A DNA stretch of 64,000 nucleotides, from assembly GCF_001712795.1 (NCBI RefSeq), contig NZ_KV757551.1:1-64000 (forward strand), given 5' to 3'. The notes beneath the pieces are model-generated. The model ran no database searches. It was not told the DNA's origin and worked only from the letters and a program-made list of their open reading frames with translations. The DNA comes from Nostoc sp. KVJ20. GTDB taxonomy: Bacteria > Cyanobacteriota > Cyanobacteriia > Cyanobacteriales > Nostocaceae. The number at the start of each line of letters is the position of its first letter. The first letter of the stretch is position 1. This document shows positions 35,484 through 44,267 of the stretch, in pieces. Position numbers and translations under genes: made by a program.

Positions 35484-36149
35484 TCACCCTGAATTTTGCT
35501 GCGCTATTCTCGCCGCCATGACAGACTTAAAAGCTTCCATTGCTTCCGGTGTAGTCTCGGTAGTTTGCCATGATGGACGCACAATTAAGCGATCGCGCCA
35601 AGCCTTTAATTTTGGATATTCACTCAAAGATATGCCTACCATTGGCATCAAAGGTACTACAGTCCCAGCCACAACTTCGGTGAGAGTGAGGTTTTGACTA
35701 CCAAAGTAAGGGCGATCATCTAATAAATTTTCAAAAAACTTCAGCACGGTTGAAATTTTCTGCTTCGCTTGCTCAATTTTTTCTGGATCTGCTCCAGGAA
35801 ATCCTAATATTTGAGGTAAAAACGTGGTGGTTGCTGGCAAAAGCTCATTCACTGTTACCAGTTGTACCATGCGTGCGATCGCTAAATCCTTGGCATCTTT
35901 AGGCAACATCACAGGTGTAGGGTATTTTGCCTCTAAATAGTCCAGAATTGCTAAAGATTCTACTACATTAAAGCCATCATCTACCAAAACTGGAATGTGA
36001 TGGAAAGGGTTAATTGCTAAAAAATCTGGTTTAAATTGCTCCCCATTCAGTTTTATCTCTACCAATTCAAACTCAAGTCCTTTTTCCAGCAGAGTAATCC
36101 AGACGCGGCGCGAGTTGGGAGAAATTGGCGCGTGATAAAGTGTCAGCAT
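35484..36149 (-). CDS. Glutathione S-transferase family protein
   Basis: 221-residue cytosolic GST. It has an N-terminal thioredoxin fold (LTLYHAPISPNSRRVWITLLEK, with IPVLVDDGFNVVESLAIL providing the glutathione gamma-glutamyl contact) and an all-helical C-terminal domain. The Ser in SPNSRR is the candidate thiolate-activating residue. Two peroxiredoxin-family genes follow on the same strand upstream, so this looks like an oxidant-defence neighbourhood. The substrate is unknown. Confidence 0.9.
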   Translation of the reverse strand: MLTLYHAPISPNSRRVWITLLEKGLEFELVEIKLNGEQFKPDFLAINPFHHIPVLVDDGFNVVESLAILDYLEAKYPTPVMLPKDAKDLAIARMVQLVTVNELLPATTTFLPQILGFPGADPEKIEQAKQKISTVLKFFENLLDDRPYFGSQNLTLTEVVAGTVVPLMPMVGISLSEYPKLKAWRDRLIVRPSWQTTETTPEAMEAFKSVMAARIAQQNSG

Positions 36150-36211
36150 TAGAAAACCTCACAGCTTTATAAGTAGGCCGAACATTGCCAATCTTACACC
36201 TTATACTCCAA

Positions 36212-36331
36212 TACGGTTCGGTTAAGGTTGTTTAATGAAAATTTTAGATCCCAAAGACACGATAAATCGCCGCCAAGACAAAAGATTGATTATTGTAGAG
36301 ACGGCGATTCATCGCGTCTCTTACCTTAGAT
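36212..36331. mobile_element. One-ended MITE-like copy
   Basis: The left end is identical over 16 bp to the element at 27907 (tacggttcggttaagg), with the same internal ataaatcgccg and ggcgattcatcgcgtctc arms. The right terminal repeat is decayed (cttaccttagattc) and ends at the stop codon of the next gene. Confidence 0.75.
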
Positions 36332-36868
36332 TCAATTAAATTGTTCTAACAATGTCTCAACGCTAGCATTGTGATCCAAAAAAGAAAATAAATGCCAGTA
36401 ACGGAGTTTTCCATCTTTATCTAATACAAACTGTGCTGGCAAAGGCGCTCCCAGTGCTTGTCCTACTTGATAAGTACGAAATACTCGACAGCTAGGATCA
36501 CTCAATAACGGCATTTTTAAGCCTAAATCTTTCACAACTATTTGACTCTGCCGTTCATCGGTACTAGTAATCATTAAAACTTCGATGCCGCGATTTTTGA
36601 ATTGTTCGTAGTTTTCATTTAAAGCTTTAATGTGAGGAAAACAAAAGGGACAATACTGTTTTTCAGTAAAGATGCGAGTAAAGGCAATTAACACTGGTTG
36701 CTTGCCTTTATAATCAGACAATTTTACTAATGTCCCATTGGTAATATCTGGCAATTGAAAGTCTGGTGTTCCTACTCCCAATCTGAGTTGATTTGTCGCT
36801 GGAATTGGTAAAAAATTACGAAAAAATCGCTCATTTAATAAGCCGCTAAAATCAGTTGAGGTAAGCAT
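36332..36868 (-). CDS. Peroxiredoxin-like / AhpC-TSA family protein
   Basis: 178-residue thioredoxin-fold protein of the redoxin group. The domain begins TPDFQLPDITNG and has a CxxC active site (Cys73 and Cys76, QYCPFCFPH) rather than the single peroxidatic Cys-Pro context of typical peroxiredoxins. RYWHLFSFLDHNAS is near the end. It probably reduces peroxides or disulfides. It neighbours a typical 2-Cys peroxiredoxin and a GST. The activity is inferred from the fold only. Confidence 0.83.
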   Translation of the reverse strand: MLTSTDFSGLLNERFFRNFLPIPATNQLRLGVGTPDFQLPDITNGTLVKLSDYKGKQPVLIAFTRIFTEKQYCPFCFPHIKALNENYEQFKNRGIEVLMITSTDERQSQIVVKDLGLKMPLLSDPSCRVFRTYQVGQALGAPLPAQFVLDKDGKLRYWHLFSFLDHNASVETLLEQFN

Positions 36869-36944
36869 AATAAGATTTTGAATGTTGAATTTTGGATTCT
36901 TAAAAAAGAATTTAACAAAAACTTATTCAATTAAAAAGTATTTT

Positions 36945-37013
36945 ATGAAAAAACCACAGATAGATACGGAGGTTGACATTTTTTAATGTATATCTCTGTT
37001 TATCTGTGGTTTT
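36945..37013 (-). terminator. Terminator downstream of the 2-Cys peroxiredoxin
   Basis: A 13-bp stem, aaaaccacagata (36950-36962) with tatctgtggtttt (37001-37013), has a 38-nt loop containing a smaller hairpin. Read on the minus strand the stem is followed by a T-rich run. Confidence 0.6.
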
Positions 37014-37070
37014 CATTGGTTTCGCTCTCAACTCCAAAAGGCTAGATTAGAGTTTGCTAGCTAGGGAAAT

Positions 37071-37682
37071 TTAGACAGCAGAGAAGTAAACTTTAGACTT
37101 CACTGGGTCAGGGTTCATTGTCTTGTCACCAGGCTGCCAACCAGCTGGGCAAACTTCATCGGGGTGAGACTGAACATACTGAATTGCTTGTAATGTCCGC
37201 AGGGTTTCATCAACGCTGCGACCAAAAGCTAGGTTGTTGATGGTGGCGTGCTGTATGATACCATCTTTATCGATGATGAACAGACCACGCAAGGCAATGC
37301 CAGCAGCAGGGTCAAGAACGTTGTAAGCGGCGCTAATCTCTTTCTTGATGTCGGAGACTAGAGGATAATTTAGGTCGCCGACGCCACCAGACTTACGATC
37401 AGTTTGAATCCAAGCGAGGTGGGAGAATTCACTGTCAACGGAAGCCCCAAGGACTTCTGTATTGATTTTCTTGAATTCTTCGTAGCGATCGCTAAATGCT
37501 GTGATTTCAGTGGGACAAACAAAGGTAAAGTCTAGTGGGTAGAAAAACAGGACGACATACTTACCGCGATAATCGGAAAGTTTGATTGTCTTAAATTCCT
37601 GGTCTACCACAGCCGTTGCTGTGAAATCGGGAGCTTGCTGACCAACGCGGAGGCTTCCTTCGGTTCCGTAAGTAAGGGACAT
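37071..37682 (-). CDS. Typical 2-Cys peroxiredoxin
   Basis: 203-residue thioredoxin-dependent peroxidase that reduces hydrogen peroxide and alkyl peroxides. The peroxidatic Cys56 lies in DFTFVCPTE and the resolving Cys178 in [24 protein letters not shown] is the GG(L/V)G motif, and the C-terminal YF motif is also present (KVYFSAV), a pattern linked to sensitivity to overoxidation. It matches the plant/cyanobacterial 2-Cys Prx used in peroxide defence and redox relay. The ribosome site AAGGAGAATTA precedes the ATG. Confidence 0.96.
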   Translation of the reverse strand: MSLTYGTEGSLRVGQQAPDFTATAVVDQEFKTIKLSDYRGKYVVLFFYPLDFTFVCPTEITAFSDRYEEFKKINTEVLGASVDSEFSHLAWIQTDRKSGGVGDLNYPLVSDIKKEISAAYNVLDPAAGIALRGLFIIDKDGIIQHATINNLAFGRSVDETLRTLQAIQYVQSHPDEVCPAGWQPGDKTMNPDPVKSKVYFSAV

Positions 37683-37813
37683 TAACCTAATTCTCCTTTA
37701 TCGGTTTAGTAGCGTTGGAATTTGGGTTAAGTAAAACTCACCCATCCACGCTCTCACAGTTTAATTACGATCTGTTACGACTATATCATACTCATAACGA
37801 TTTTGAGTAGCAA

Positions 37814-39982
37814 ATGTCTGATTTAGATACAAGAGAATGGTTGCTCACCAATGGCTTGGGAAGTTTTGCCAGTGGTACGGTTTCTGGTGTCCGCACCCGC
37901 ACTTATCATGGTTGGCTGTTTGCCGCTACAAATCCACCCTCTGGGCGGACTCTGTTGTTTTCGCACCTAGAAGCTAGCTTAGAAGTATTAGGGAAAGTTG
38001 TGGCACTGGGGACAAATTTTTGGGGTAACGGTCAGATTGAGCCGACAGGCTACAAACTGCTACGCTGCTTTGATACTAACCCAGTTCCAAAATGGACTTG
38101 GGGACAAGATAACTGGCAGTTAACCAGACAATTGCTGATGCCCTATGGCTTGGTGGGGACTGGGGACTGGGGAAGAAGCAAGGGAGCAGGGAGCAGAGAG
38201 CAGGGTGAAAATTTCTCTCCTCAGCACCCCACACCCCGCCCCTCTAATGCCCAATGCCCAATGCCCAATGCCGCCCATGCCCAATTTTGCCATAGGACTT
38301 TAATCCAGTATCGCTACGATGGAACTGAAACAGCGATTTTACGGTTGCGACTATTGATAGCAGAACGTGACTTTCACCACCAGCAGACTGCTAGTGAAGA
38401 ATTAAAGTTTTCACAATTGCTAGGGCAACAGCAAGTCTGTCTACAAGCAATCAATTCTGGGCGCTTCGGTATACCTTGGCACTTGCGCTGGACACAAGGA
38501 AATTATCAACCAGATGCCGTTTGGTATTGGCATTATGGATTGTCTGAGGAGACGAAACGGGGATTAGGCGACAAGGAAGACCTTTATAGTCCTGGTTACT
38601 TGATAGTCACACTCCAACCAGGAGATGCTGTGACTCTAGAAGCACGAGTAGGTTTTCCTGACTCGGGGTCAGGCGTTCTCACCCCCAAAACCTTTGCAGA
38701 AGCTGTAGAGGCAGAACAAGAACGGCTCTCACAGATTTTTGGATGGAGTGAGGGAGGGACTGGGGTAAAGTTTTCCAGTACTCAATCCCCAATCCCTAAT
38801 CCCCAGTCCCCAGTCCCCAATACCCACTCCCCAATCTGGCAAAAACTACTCAAAGCAAGCGATCAGTTTATCGTCTATCGAGCCTCAATTGCAGGTCCCA
38901 CAGTAATTACTGGTTATCACTGGTTTAATGACTGGGGACGCAACACATTAATCTCCTTACCGGGGTTAGCACTAGTTCCCCAGCGCTTTGATTTGGCAAA
39001 AGGAATATTGCGGACTTTTGGGCATTATTGTCGCCAAGGTTTGATTCCTAATGTATTTCCTGATATCAATGGTGAACCAATTTATAACAGTATCGATGCG
39101 GCGTTGTGGTGGGTTGAAACTTTAGGACTTTATTTAGAAGCCACCCAAGACTGGGAATTTTTGGCAGAGCAATTCCCCGTAGTACAGCAAATCTACAAAG
39201 CATTTGTTGGTGGGACACATTTTCATATCCAAGTTGATGCTACTGATGGGCTAATTAATTGGGATGCTCGTGGTGTAGCCCTCACTTGGATGGATGTGGT
39301 AATCGATTCACACCCCGTCACTCACCGTCACGGGAAGCCAGTGGAAATCAATGCGCTGTGGTATTCTGCTTTATGTTGGCTGAGTCATTGGGCAGAGCGC
39401 TTGAGCCAACTTGATTTTGGTGAGCCAGTGCGTCTCACCAAGCAAGCACAGCGTTATGCTCAACAAGCGCAACACGTGAAAACCTCGCTGCAAAAGTTCT
39501 GGAATCCTCAGTTGGGCTATTTGTACGATACTATTGAGCCGGACGATCGCCGGAATTTTCAAGTTCGTCCCAATGCCGTTTTGGCGCTGTCGCTCCACCA
39601 TTGCGCCTTTTCTGCACAACAAGGGTGTCAAGTACTAGATTTGGCAACTATCAGCTTACTCACCCCCTATGGTCTTCGCAGCCTCGATCCAGGAGATCCC
39701 GAATACAAGGGGAGATATGAAGGTAATCAAGAGCAACGCGATCGCGCTTATCATCAAGGCACTGTTTGGACTTGGCTAATTGGGCCATATATTCGGGCTT
39801 GGCAACGTTTTTACCCGCAACAATCGCTGCCTTTTGATTGGCAACCTCTGCTAGAGCATTTCTTATATGACGCTTGTCTTGGTTCTATTTCTGAGATTTT
39901 TGATGGCGATTTACCTCACACACCCAGAGGTGCGATCGCTCAAGCTTGGTCAGTTGCCGAAGTAATCCGCCACATTAAATAA
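37814..39982 (+). CDS. Glycogen debranching enzyme (amylo-alpha-1,6-glucosidase type)
   Basis: 722-residue protein of the GDE/GH133 type that hydrolyses alpha-1,6 branches of glycogen. The N-terminal domain starts EWLLTNGLGSFASGTVSGVRTRTYHGWLF. The C-terminal (alpha/alpha)6 barrel has WFNDWGRNTLISLPGL, DGLINWDARGVALTWMDV (candidate acid pair) and PYGLRSLDPGDPEYKGRYEG. Two low-complexity insertions encoded by repeats sit at about residues 114-157 and 312-340. With glgC and the GH13 amylase nearby, it fits glycogen turnover. The frame is intact throughout. Confidence 0.9.
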   Translation: MSDLDTREWLLTNGLGSFASGTVSGVRTRTYHGWLFAATNPPSGRTLLFSHLEASLEVLGKVVALGTNFWGNGQIEPTGYKLLRCFDTNPVPKWTWGQDNWQLTRQLLMPYGLVGTGDWGRSKGAGSREQGENFSPQHPTPRPSNAQCPMPNAAHAQFCHRTLIQYRYDGTETAILRLRLLIAERDFHHQQTASEELKFSQLLGQQQVCLQAINSGRFGIPWHLRWTQGNYQPDAVWYWHYGLSEETKRGLGDKEDLYSPGYLIVTLQPGDAVTLEARVGFPDSGSGVLTPKTFAEAVEAEQERLSQIFGWSEGGTGVKFSSTQSPIPNPQSPVPNTHSPIWQKLLKASDQFIVYRASIAGPTVITGYHWFNDWGRNTLISLPGLALVPQRFDLAKGILRTFGHYCRQGLIPNVFPDINGEPIYNSIDAALWWVETLGLYLEATQDWEFLAEQFPVVQQIYKAFVGGTHFHIQVDATDGLINWDARGVALTWMDVVIDSHPVTHRHGKPVEINALWYSALCWLSHWAERLSQLDFGEPVRLTKQAQRYAQQAQHVKTSLQKFWNPQLGYLYDTIEPDDRRNFQVRPNAVLALSLHHCAFSAQQGCQVLDLATISLLTPYGLRSLDPGDPEYKGRYEGNQEQRDRAYHQGTVWTWLIGPYIRAWQRFYPQQSLPFDWQPLLEHFLYDACLGSISEIFDGDLPHTPRGAIAQAWSVAEVIRHIK
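38154..38284. repeat. Repeat insertion 1 in debranching-enzyme gene
   Basis: Tandem ggggact, gagcagg and atgccca units in frame encode a Gly/Arg then Pro/Asn-rich stretch (GTGDWGRSKGAGSREQG). The same units are intergenic elsewhere. Confidence 0.9.
38745..38836. repeat. Repeat insertion 2 in debranching-enzyme gene
   Basis: Tandem ccccaatccct/ccccagt units in frame encode TQSPIPNPQSPVPNTHSP, near the junction of the N-terminal domain with the catalytic barrel. Confidence 0.9.
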
Positions 39983-40051
39983 TGCTAGGTTCTGAGTGCT
40001 GACTATAAAAAATAGCTATAGTTCACGACTCATTACTTATAAATTTTTAAA

Positions 40052-40125
40052 TGGCTCAGGTCGGAGTTGAACCAACGACCCCAGGCTTATGAGTCCCGTG
40101 CTCTAACCAACTGAGCTACTGAGCC
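40052..40125 (-). tRNA. tRNA-Met (anticodon CAT), elongator type
   Basis: 74-nt cloverleaf with perfect acceptor stem ggctcag/ctgagcc and D arm AGCTCAGTTGGTTAGAGC. Anticodon loop is CTCATAA. T arm carries GGTTCAACTCC, and CCA is not encoded. The first acceptor pair G-C and lack of the initiator GGG-CCC anticodon stem favour elongator tRNA-Met. An Ile2 tRNA with modified CAT cannot be fully excluded. Confidence 0.88.
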
Positions 40126-40225
40126 AGATTCATTCAAGTCATTTACTAATATAGCATACAACCTTGCTCAAGACTAGACCCTTTTGCAATTTTGTTAGAA
40201 CTTCCATTCTGGTTGAGGTCATACA

Positions 40226-40252
40226 AAGCAAAAGAGGGAGTTTACCTCCCTC
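40226..40252 (-). terminator. Terminator of the M23 peptidase gene
   Basis: The perfect 7-bp stem gagggag (40234-40240) and ctccctc (40246-40252) has a 5-nt loop. On the minus strand it is followed by tttt. It lies 40 bp after the stop codon. Confidence 0.65.
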
Positions 40253-40291
40253 AACTAACAAGGCAATAATTTAGTTACAGACAGCCAAGAT

Positions 40292-42586
40292 TTACAGGCG
40301 ATCCGGTAACATAGCGATTGGGTTAACAGCACCCTTGCCTGATTTATGGATTTCAAAGTGGGTGTGTGGGCCAGTACTATGACCAGTGCTACCCATTAAA
40401 GCAATTGTTTCTCCTTGATTCACCTGCTGACCTGCTTGCACCAGAATTTTGCTGTTATGAGCATAGCGAGTCGTGCTGCCATCAGGATGGCGGATTTCGA
40501 CAAGGTTGCCGTAACCACCTTTGTTCCAACCAGCTTTTTCTATTGTCCCCTCAGCTGAGGCGACAACTGGCGTACCAGTGGAGTTTGCAACGTCAATTCC
40601 TTTGTGCATTCTACCCCAACGCCAGCCATAACCAGAGGTGAGAGTACCCTTTGCTGGCCATGTGTAAGCTATGGTTGAGGAAGATGGAGGAGGAGTGAGT
40701 TCGTCAATGGGTCTGGGCAGATATTGATCCACTGCTGCCAAAGGCGGTAGTATCTGTGGAGAAACGGTGGTTCCCCGCATCTTTCCTAAGGAGTCAGAGG
40801 AATTTATTCTTCCAGCAGGCGTTGCAACTCTTGTTGGAGATGGAGTGCGAGTGGGAGTCCACTGGCTAGCAGAACCTAGATTAGGCAAGAACTCAGGGTT
40901 TACTGCCTCGTTAGGGCGTACAGTAGTCCGGAATTGGGTCTTGATTGGTTGAGCGCTATAGTTAGCCCGAATCGGTGTCGGAACTGGAATTGGTATCGCT
41001 ACATTATTCGGTCGAGGAGCAGAGTTCGGTACGGGGAAATTATTGGGGGTAGAAATAGGAGTGAGCATCGCAGCATTATTAGTTTCGGTAGCTGCTGCTG
41101 GCACAACTAAGTTTCCAGACTGTTGAGCGCGATATTTCTGCTGTAACCTCTGGATTTCCGCTTGTAAGCCCCGCAAACGATCATTATTGCTATTGTTTCC
41201 CCTTGCTACCCTATTTGCTGCTGTTTTAGGCTGTTGCATTTCGGCAAAAGCCTGTGGCACTGGAATGTCACCACCAACGCCATAAGAGCTAACAGTGGGG
41301 GGTGCTGTTTCTAATTCGGTCGCACTATTTGCCTGAATCTGAACAGTTACCGGTGTAGGGACGGCAACGCTACTGTTGTCGGCAATGGTTGGCGATGGTG
41401 AACTAGGTAGGTATGAGTTGGCACTACCAATATTCACAGGGGAGCTAGCTACTTTTGGAGTTTTGCTGGACTCTACAAAAGTGGGCTTAGTGGCTACAGT
41501 TGCTTCAACTTGAACAGCAGGAATAACTAGTTTTTGACTAATTTGCAGTTCATTTGGATTATTAAGGTTATTTGCCTTAACTATTTCTGATACTGAAGTG
41601 TTGTATCTGCTGGCGATCGCTGCTAGTGTATCTCCAGGCTTCACTTCGTAAGCAGTTCGAGGCGAAGATGCAATAACTGTTGGTGTAACTGGTACTGGTA
41701 CACTTGCACTAGTTTGTGTCTTCTGTTTTAACCTCGATATCAGGTTCGCTTTGCTGGTATCGTCAGAAGTATCCGATTGGGCTAATACAGTCTTCTCAAC
41801 CACAGTTGTTGGCTGCGCTAATTCTATATCAGCTTGTGATAAATTTTCGCTTTCCCCAGACCGCAACTGTGCCAGACTCTTTCTTAAACGGTTCGATTTT
41901 TCTTGTAATCGATTTAGTGCGAACTCTTGTTGTGCCTTAAGTTGTGCATTTATTTCACTGTTGACTGCGCCATCTGTTGCCACTGTTTGTGGCTCGGCAG
42001 TTAGTGATGCATTTGTACTACCAAAACCATCAGTACTAGAGTCAGACAGATTATTAACTGTTGGGAAACTAGTTTCGGCTAAGGTATTGTTCAATCCCTG
42101 TGCCACTTGAGGCTTCAGGTAAGGGGAATTTTTATAATCAGCTGTTGCTTGGGAAAACGTTTCTGATGCAGGAACTTGCAAAGACATTCCACTTGCGGCA
42201 ACTTGCCATTTAGCTTCAAGCCCAGGCACTTGTGAGACTGCCGTTGGTTCCACGATTACAGGACTTTCCGGCACGCTCGCTGATGAGACTGCTTGGGACT
42301 CCAGCTTTGTGGAGGCGAATTTCACCTCAGTGTCAGGAACAACAGGAATAGCTGAGGTTGCCTTTTGGCTGCCTACTGGCACTGCTGCTTGGGCTTGATC
42401 GCTTTGTCGAGTCACCAAAAGGCTGGTTGCTCCCATCGAGATTGCCAAGCCAATCATGGCGGCTTTTGTCCGCACCCGGCGGTTAACTTTTGGATTCATC
42501 ACATTTAGCAGTTCTACCGGGGCATCATCGCTGTTGGGGGTATTGTTCAACACAGCTTTTACTCTCTTTTTTAATGCTCGTTTCAA
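40292..42586 (-). CDS. LysM / M23 murein endopeptidase-like protein
   Basis: Cell-wall hydrolase or amidase activator of the NlpD/EnvC kind (764 residues). It has a basic N-terminus, one membrane anchor or signal segment (AAMIGLAISMGATSLLV), a long Ser/Thr/Pro/Ala-rich region, a LysM domain (YEVKPGDTLAAIASRYNTSVSE to KLVIP), a coiled-coil stretch (LRGLQAEIQRLQQKY) and a C-terminal M23 domain with zinc ligands in MHKGIDVA and HTHFEIH. The start chosen is TTG 42586, 6 nt after a perfect AGGAGG. A TTG 21 codons upstream has no such site. Likely role in septal peptidoglycan processing. Confidence 0.88.
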   Translation of the reverse strand: MKRALKKRVKAVLNNTPNSDDAPVELLNVMNPKVNRRVRTKAAMIGLAISMGATSLLVTRQSDQAQAAVPVGSQKATSAIPVVPDTEVKFASTKLESQAVSSASVPESPVIVEPTAVSQVPGLEAKWQVAASGMSLQVPASETFSQATADYKNSPYLKPQVAQGLNNTLAETSFPTVNNLSDSSTDGFGSTNASLTAEPQTVATDGAVNSEINAQLKAQQEFALNRLQEKSNRLRKSLAQLRSGESENLSQADIELAQPTTVVEKTVLAQSDTSDDTSKANLISRLKQKTQTSASVPVPVTPTVIASSPRTAYEVKPGDTLAAIASRYNTSVSEIVKANNLNNPNELQISQKLVIPAVQVEATVATKPTFVESSKTPKVASSPVNIGSANSYLPSSPSPTIADNSSVAVPTPVTVQIQANSATELETAPPTVSSYGVGGDIPVPQAFAEMQQPKTAANRVARGNNSNNDRLRGLQAEIQRLQQKYRAQQSGNLVVPAAATETNNAAMLTPISTPNNFPVPNSAPRPNNVAIPIPVPTPIRANYSAQPIKTQFRTTVRPNEAVNPEFLPNLGSASQWTPTRTPSPTRVATPAGRINSSDSLGKMRGTTVSPQILPPLAAVDQYLPRPIDELTPPPSSSTIAYTWPAKGTLTSGYGWRWGRMHKGIDVANSTGTPVVASAEGTIEKAGWNKGGYGNLVEIRHPDGSTTRYAHNSKILVQAGQQVNQGETIALMGSTGHSTGPHTHFEIHKSGKGAVNPIAMLPDRL

Positions 42587-42649
42587 AGACGACCTCCTAT
42601 GATCACTAGCGCTTAACTGACCTCGATTTTTCAGTTGGATACTAGTCAA

Positions 42650-43386
42650 TGATTTAGATCACAACAAATGATAGATCAAGATCACATTCACCAGAGATGC
42701 TTACGCAAGATTAACCTGCTTCTCTGATTTAGACAAGTTTACACGTGTTAGCAAAACTTAAAATTTGCTGTGTTTACTTGTCCGAACCACTCCTAACACC
42801 ACTTAGGACGTTTTACTCCTTACCATTGTCCGCGCTTGTCTTGCGTCAATCGCGGGGACTGGACAAACAAACTATTTGCCAAGTCCATAGTCGCTGCTGA
42901 GAATCAAATTGCTGCCTGCGACTTCTGGAAAATTGATGCCCCCTGCTGTAGATATCTTCAAGATATTTCTACCCAATCCGTCTTCTCAACACGAGACTTT
43001 ACGTTGATTATTCCCTAAAAAACAACCGTATTAACTATCGGCTACTTTTTGGCTGCTTTCTGCCGTTCACTGAGCCAAAATAGCTCAAATGTAAGACATG
43101 ACTGGATTTTAGCGCATTTGTTCCCAAATTTAGGATGTTTCAAATTCATCAAAATCTATCATTCAAATTTGGCAATACCCCAAGTTTTATATACAAATTT
43201 CTTATAATAACCTTCCTTTGTTTGTAAGTATCTTCCACTACATTTTGGTAATAAACCTAATTTTCGGTATATTGTTTTACATATTATTACAGTAAACAAG
43301 AAAATTTTTGCCGCCAATAATAAATCGTCTAATAGATTCCGGGACGGATTCTAAGTAAATATACTTACGAATATAAAGGTAATCAA
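42650..43386. other. Intergenic region, no gene seen
   Basis: 737 bp between the peptidase start and the trmL end. It is AT-rich in the half nearest trmL. A 60-codon frame at 42836-43018 lacks a good start and shows no family resemblance. The region near 42650-42780 should contain the peptidase promoter. I see no RNA structure. Confidence 0.45.
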
Positions 43387-43848
43387 CTATTGTAAATAGC
43401 CTAACTGACGACGGGTTTCAAATAAGCCAATTGCCACACTTACCGACAGATTCAAGCTGCGAACCCCCGGTTGGCTCATGGGAATATACAGAGTAGCATC
43501 GCAATCTGACAGAATTGCTGGTGGTAAACCCGTGGTTTCACTACCAAACAACAGCCAATCATCAGCTTGAAACTGAAAGTTTACATAATTACAACTTCCA
43601 CCAACTGTATAACCCAGCCATCTACCTCCACGCTCCTGATGTAATGTTTTAAAGGCTTCTAGGGATTCGTGATAGTGTAGCTTGACATAAGGCCAGTAAT
43701 CTAAGCCCGCTCTTTTGAGGTAGCGATCGCTAATTTCAAATCCCAAAGGCCCCACCAAATGCAATTCTGTACCTGTAGCTGCACAAGTACGGGCAATATT
43801 ACCTGTATTAGGAGGGATTTGGGGGTTAACTAAAACTACCTGAGGCAT
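43387..43848 (-). CDS. trmL: tRNA (cytidine/uridine-34 2'-O)-methyltransferase TrmL
   Basis: 153-residue SPOUT-class methyltransferase that modifies the wobble base of tRNA-Leu. The family start VVLVNPQIPPNTGNIARTCAATG is present, with LLFGSETTGLPPAIL forming part of the trefoil knot and PMSQPGVRSLNLSVSVAI the SAM-binding loop. Length is typical. It is monocistronic. Confidence 0.94.
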   Translation of the reverse strand: MPQVVLVNPQIPPNTGNIARTCAATGTELHLVGPLGFEISDRYLKRAGLDYWPYVKLHYHESLEAFKTLHQERGGRWLGYTVGGSCNYVNFQFQADDWLLFGSETTGLPPAILSDCDATLYIPMSQPGVRSLNLSVSVAIGLFETRRQLGYLQ

Positions 43849-44116
43849 TGTCCGTATAATTTACGTATTGTATAAAACAATCTATTGTCAATGTTAAATC
43901 TACCAAAAGGTAGAGGTGATTCATAGGTTTTGTTAATAATAATCAAGCATCATCCATCGATTAGATTTTTAAAACGAAGGGCAAACCCTCCCAGAGCAAT
44001 GCCTGAGAGGATATTTGGCTAAAATCAGTAAATGTTAAGTTTTGTGTAGAAAAAGTAAGTATTTGTGTCTTTTAGGGCTGGTAGTCTCTCCAAAAGAATC
44101 TACCATTTGTATGAAG

Positions 44117-44256
44117 ACGGGAGTGGGGAGTGGGGAGTAAGGGATTGGGGACTGGGGAGATGAGGGGGACAAGGAGAAATTATTGAATCAGTCTCTTCTC
44201 TTCCTTGTCTCCCCCCTCCTCTTTTCTGTGCCCAATGCCCCATACCCAATGCCCGA
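44117..44256. repeat. Repeat cluster downstream of gshA
   Basis: Tandem ggggagt/ggggact units (44120-44158) are followed by tgtctccccc and cccaatgcccc/atacccaatgcccg units (44205-44256). The two halves are largely complementary. It is the same kind of sequence as the tract inside the RND and debranching-enzyme genes. The spacer upstream of it (43849-44116) shows nothing recognisable. Confidence 0.8.
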
Positions 44257-44267
44257 TATCTCTTAGA

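Noticed and set aside
42836..43018. 60-codon frame upstream of the M23 peptidase
   Set aside because: Non-ATG start, no ribosome site, no family resemblance.
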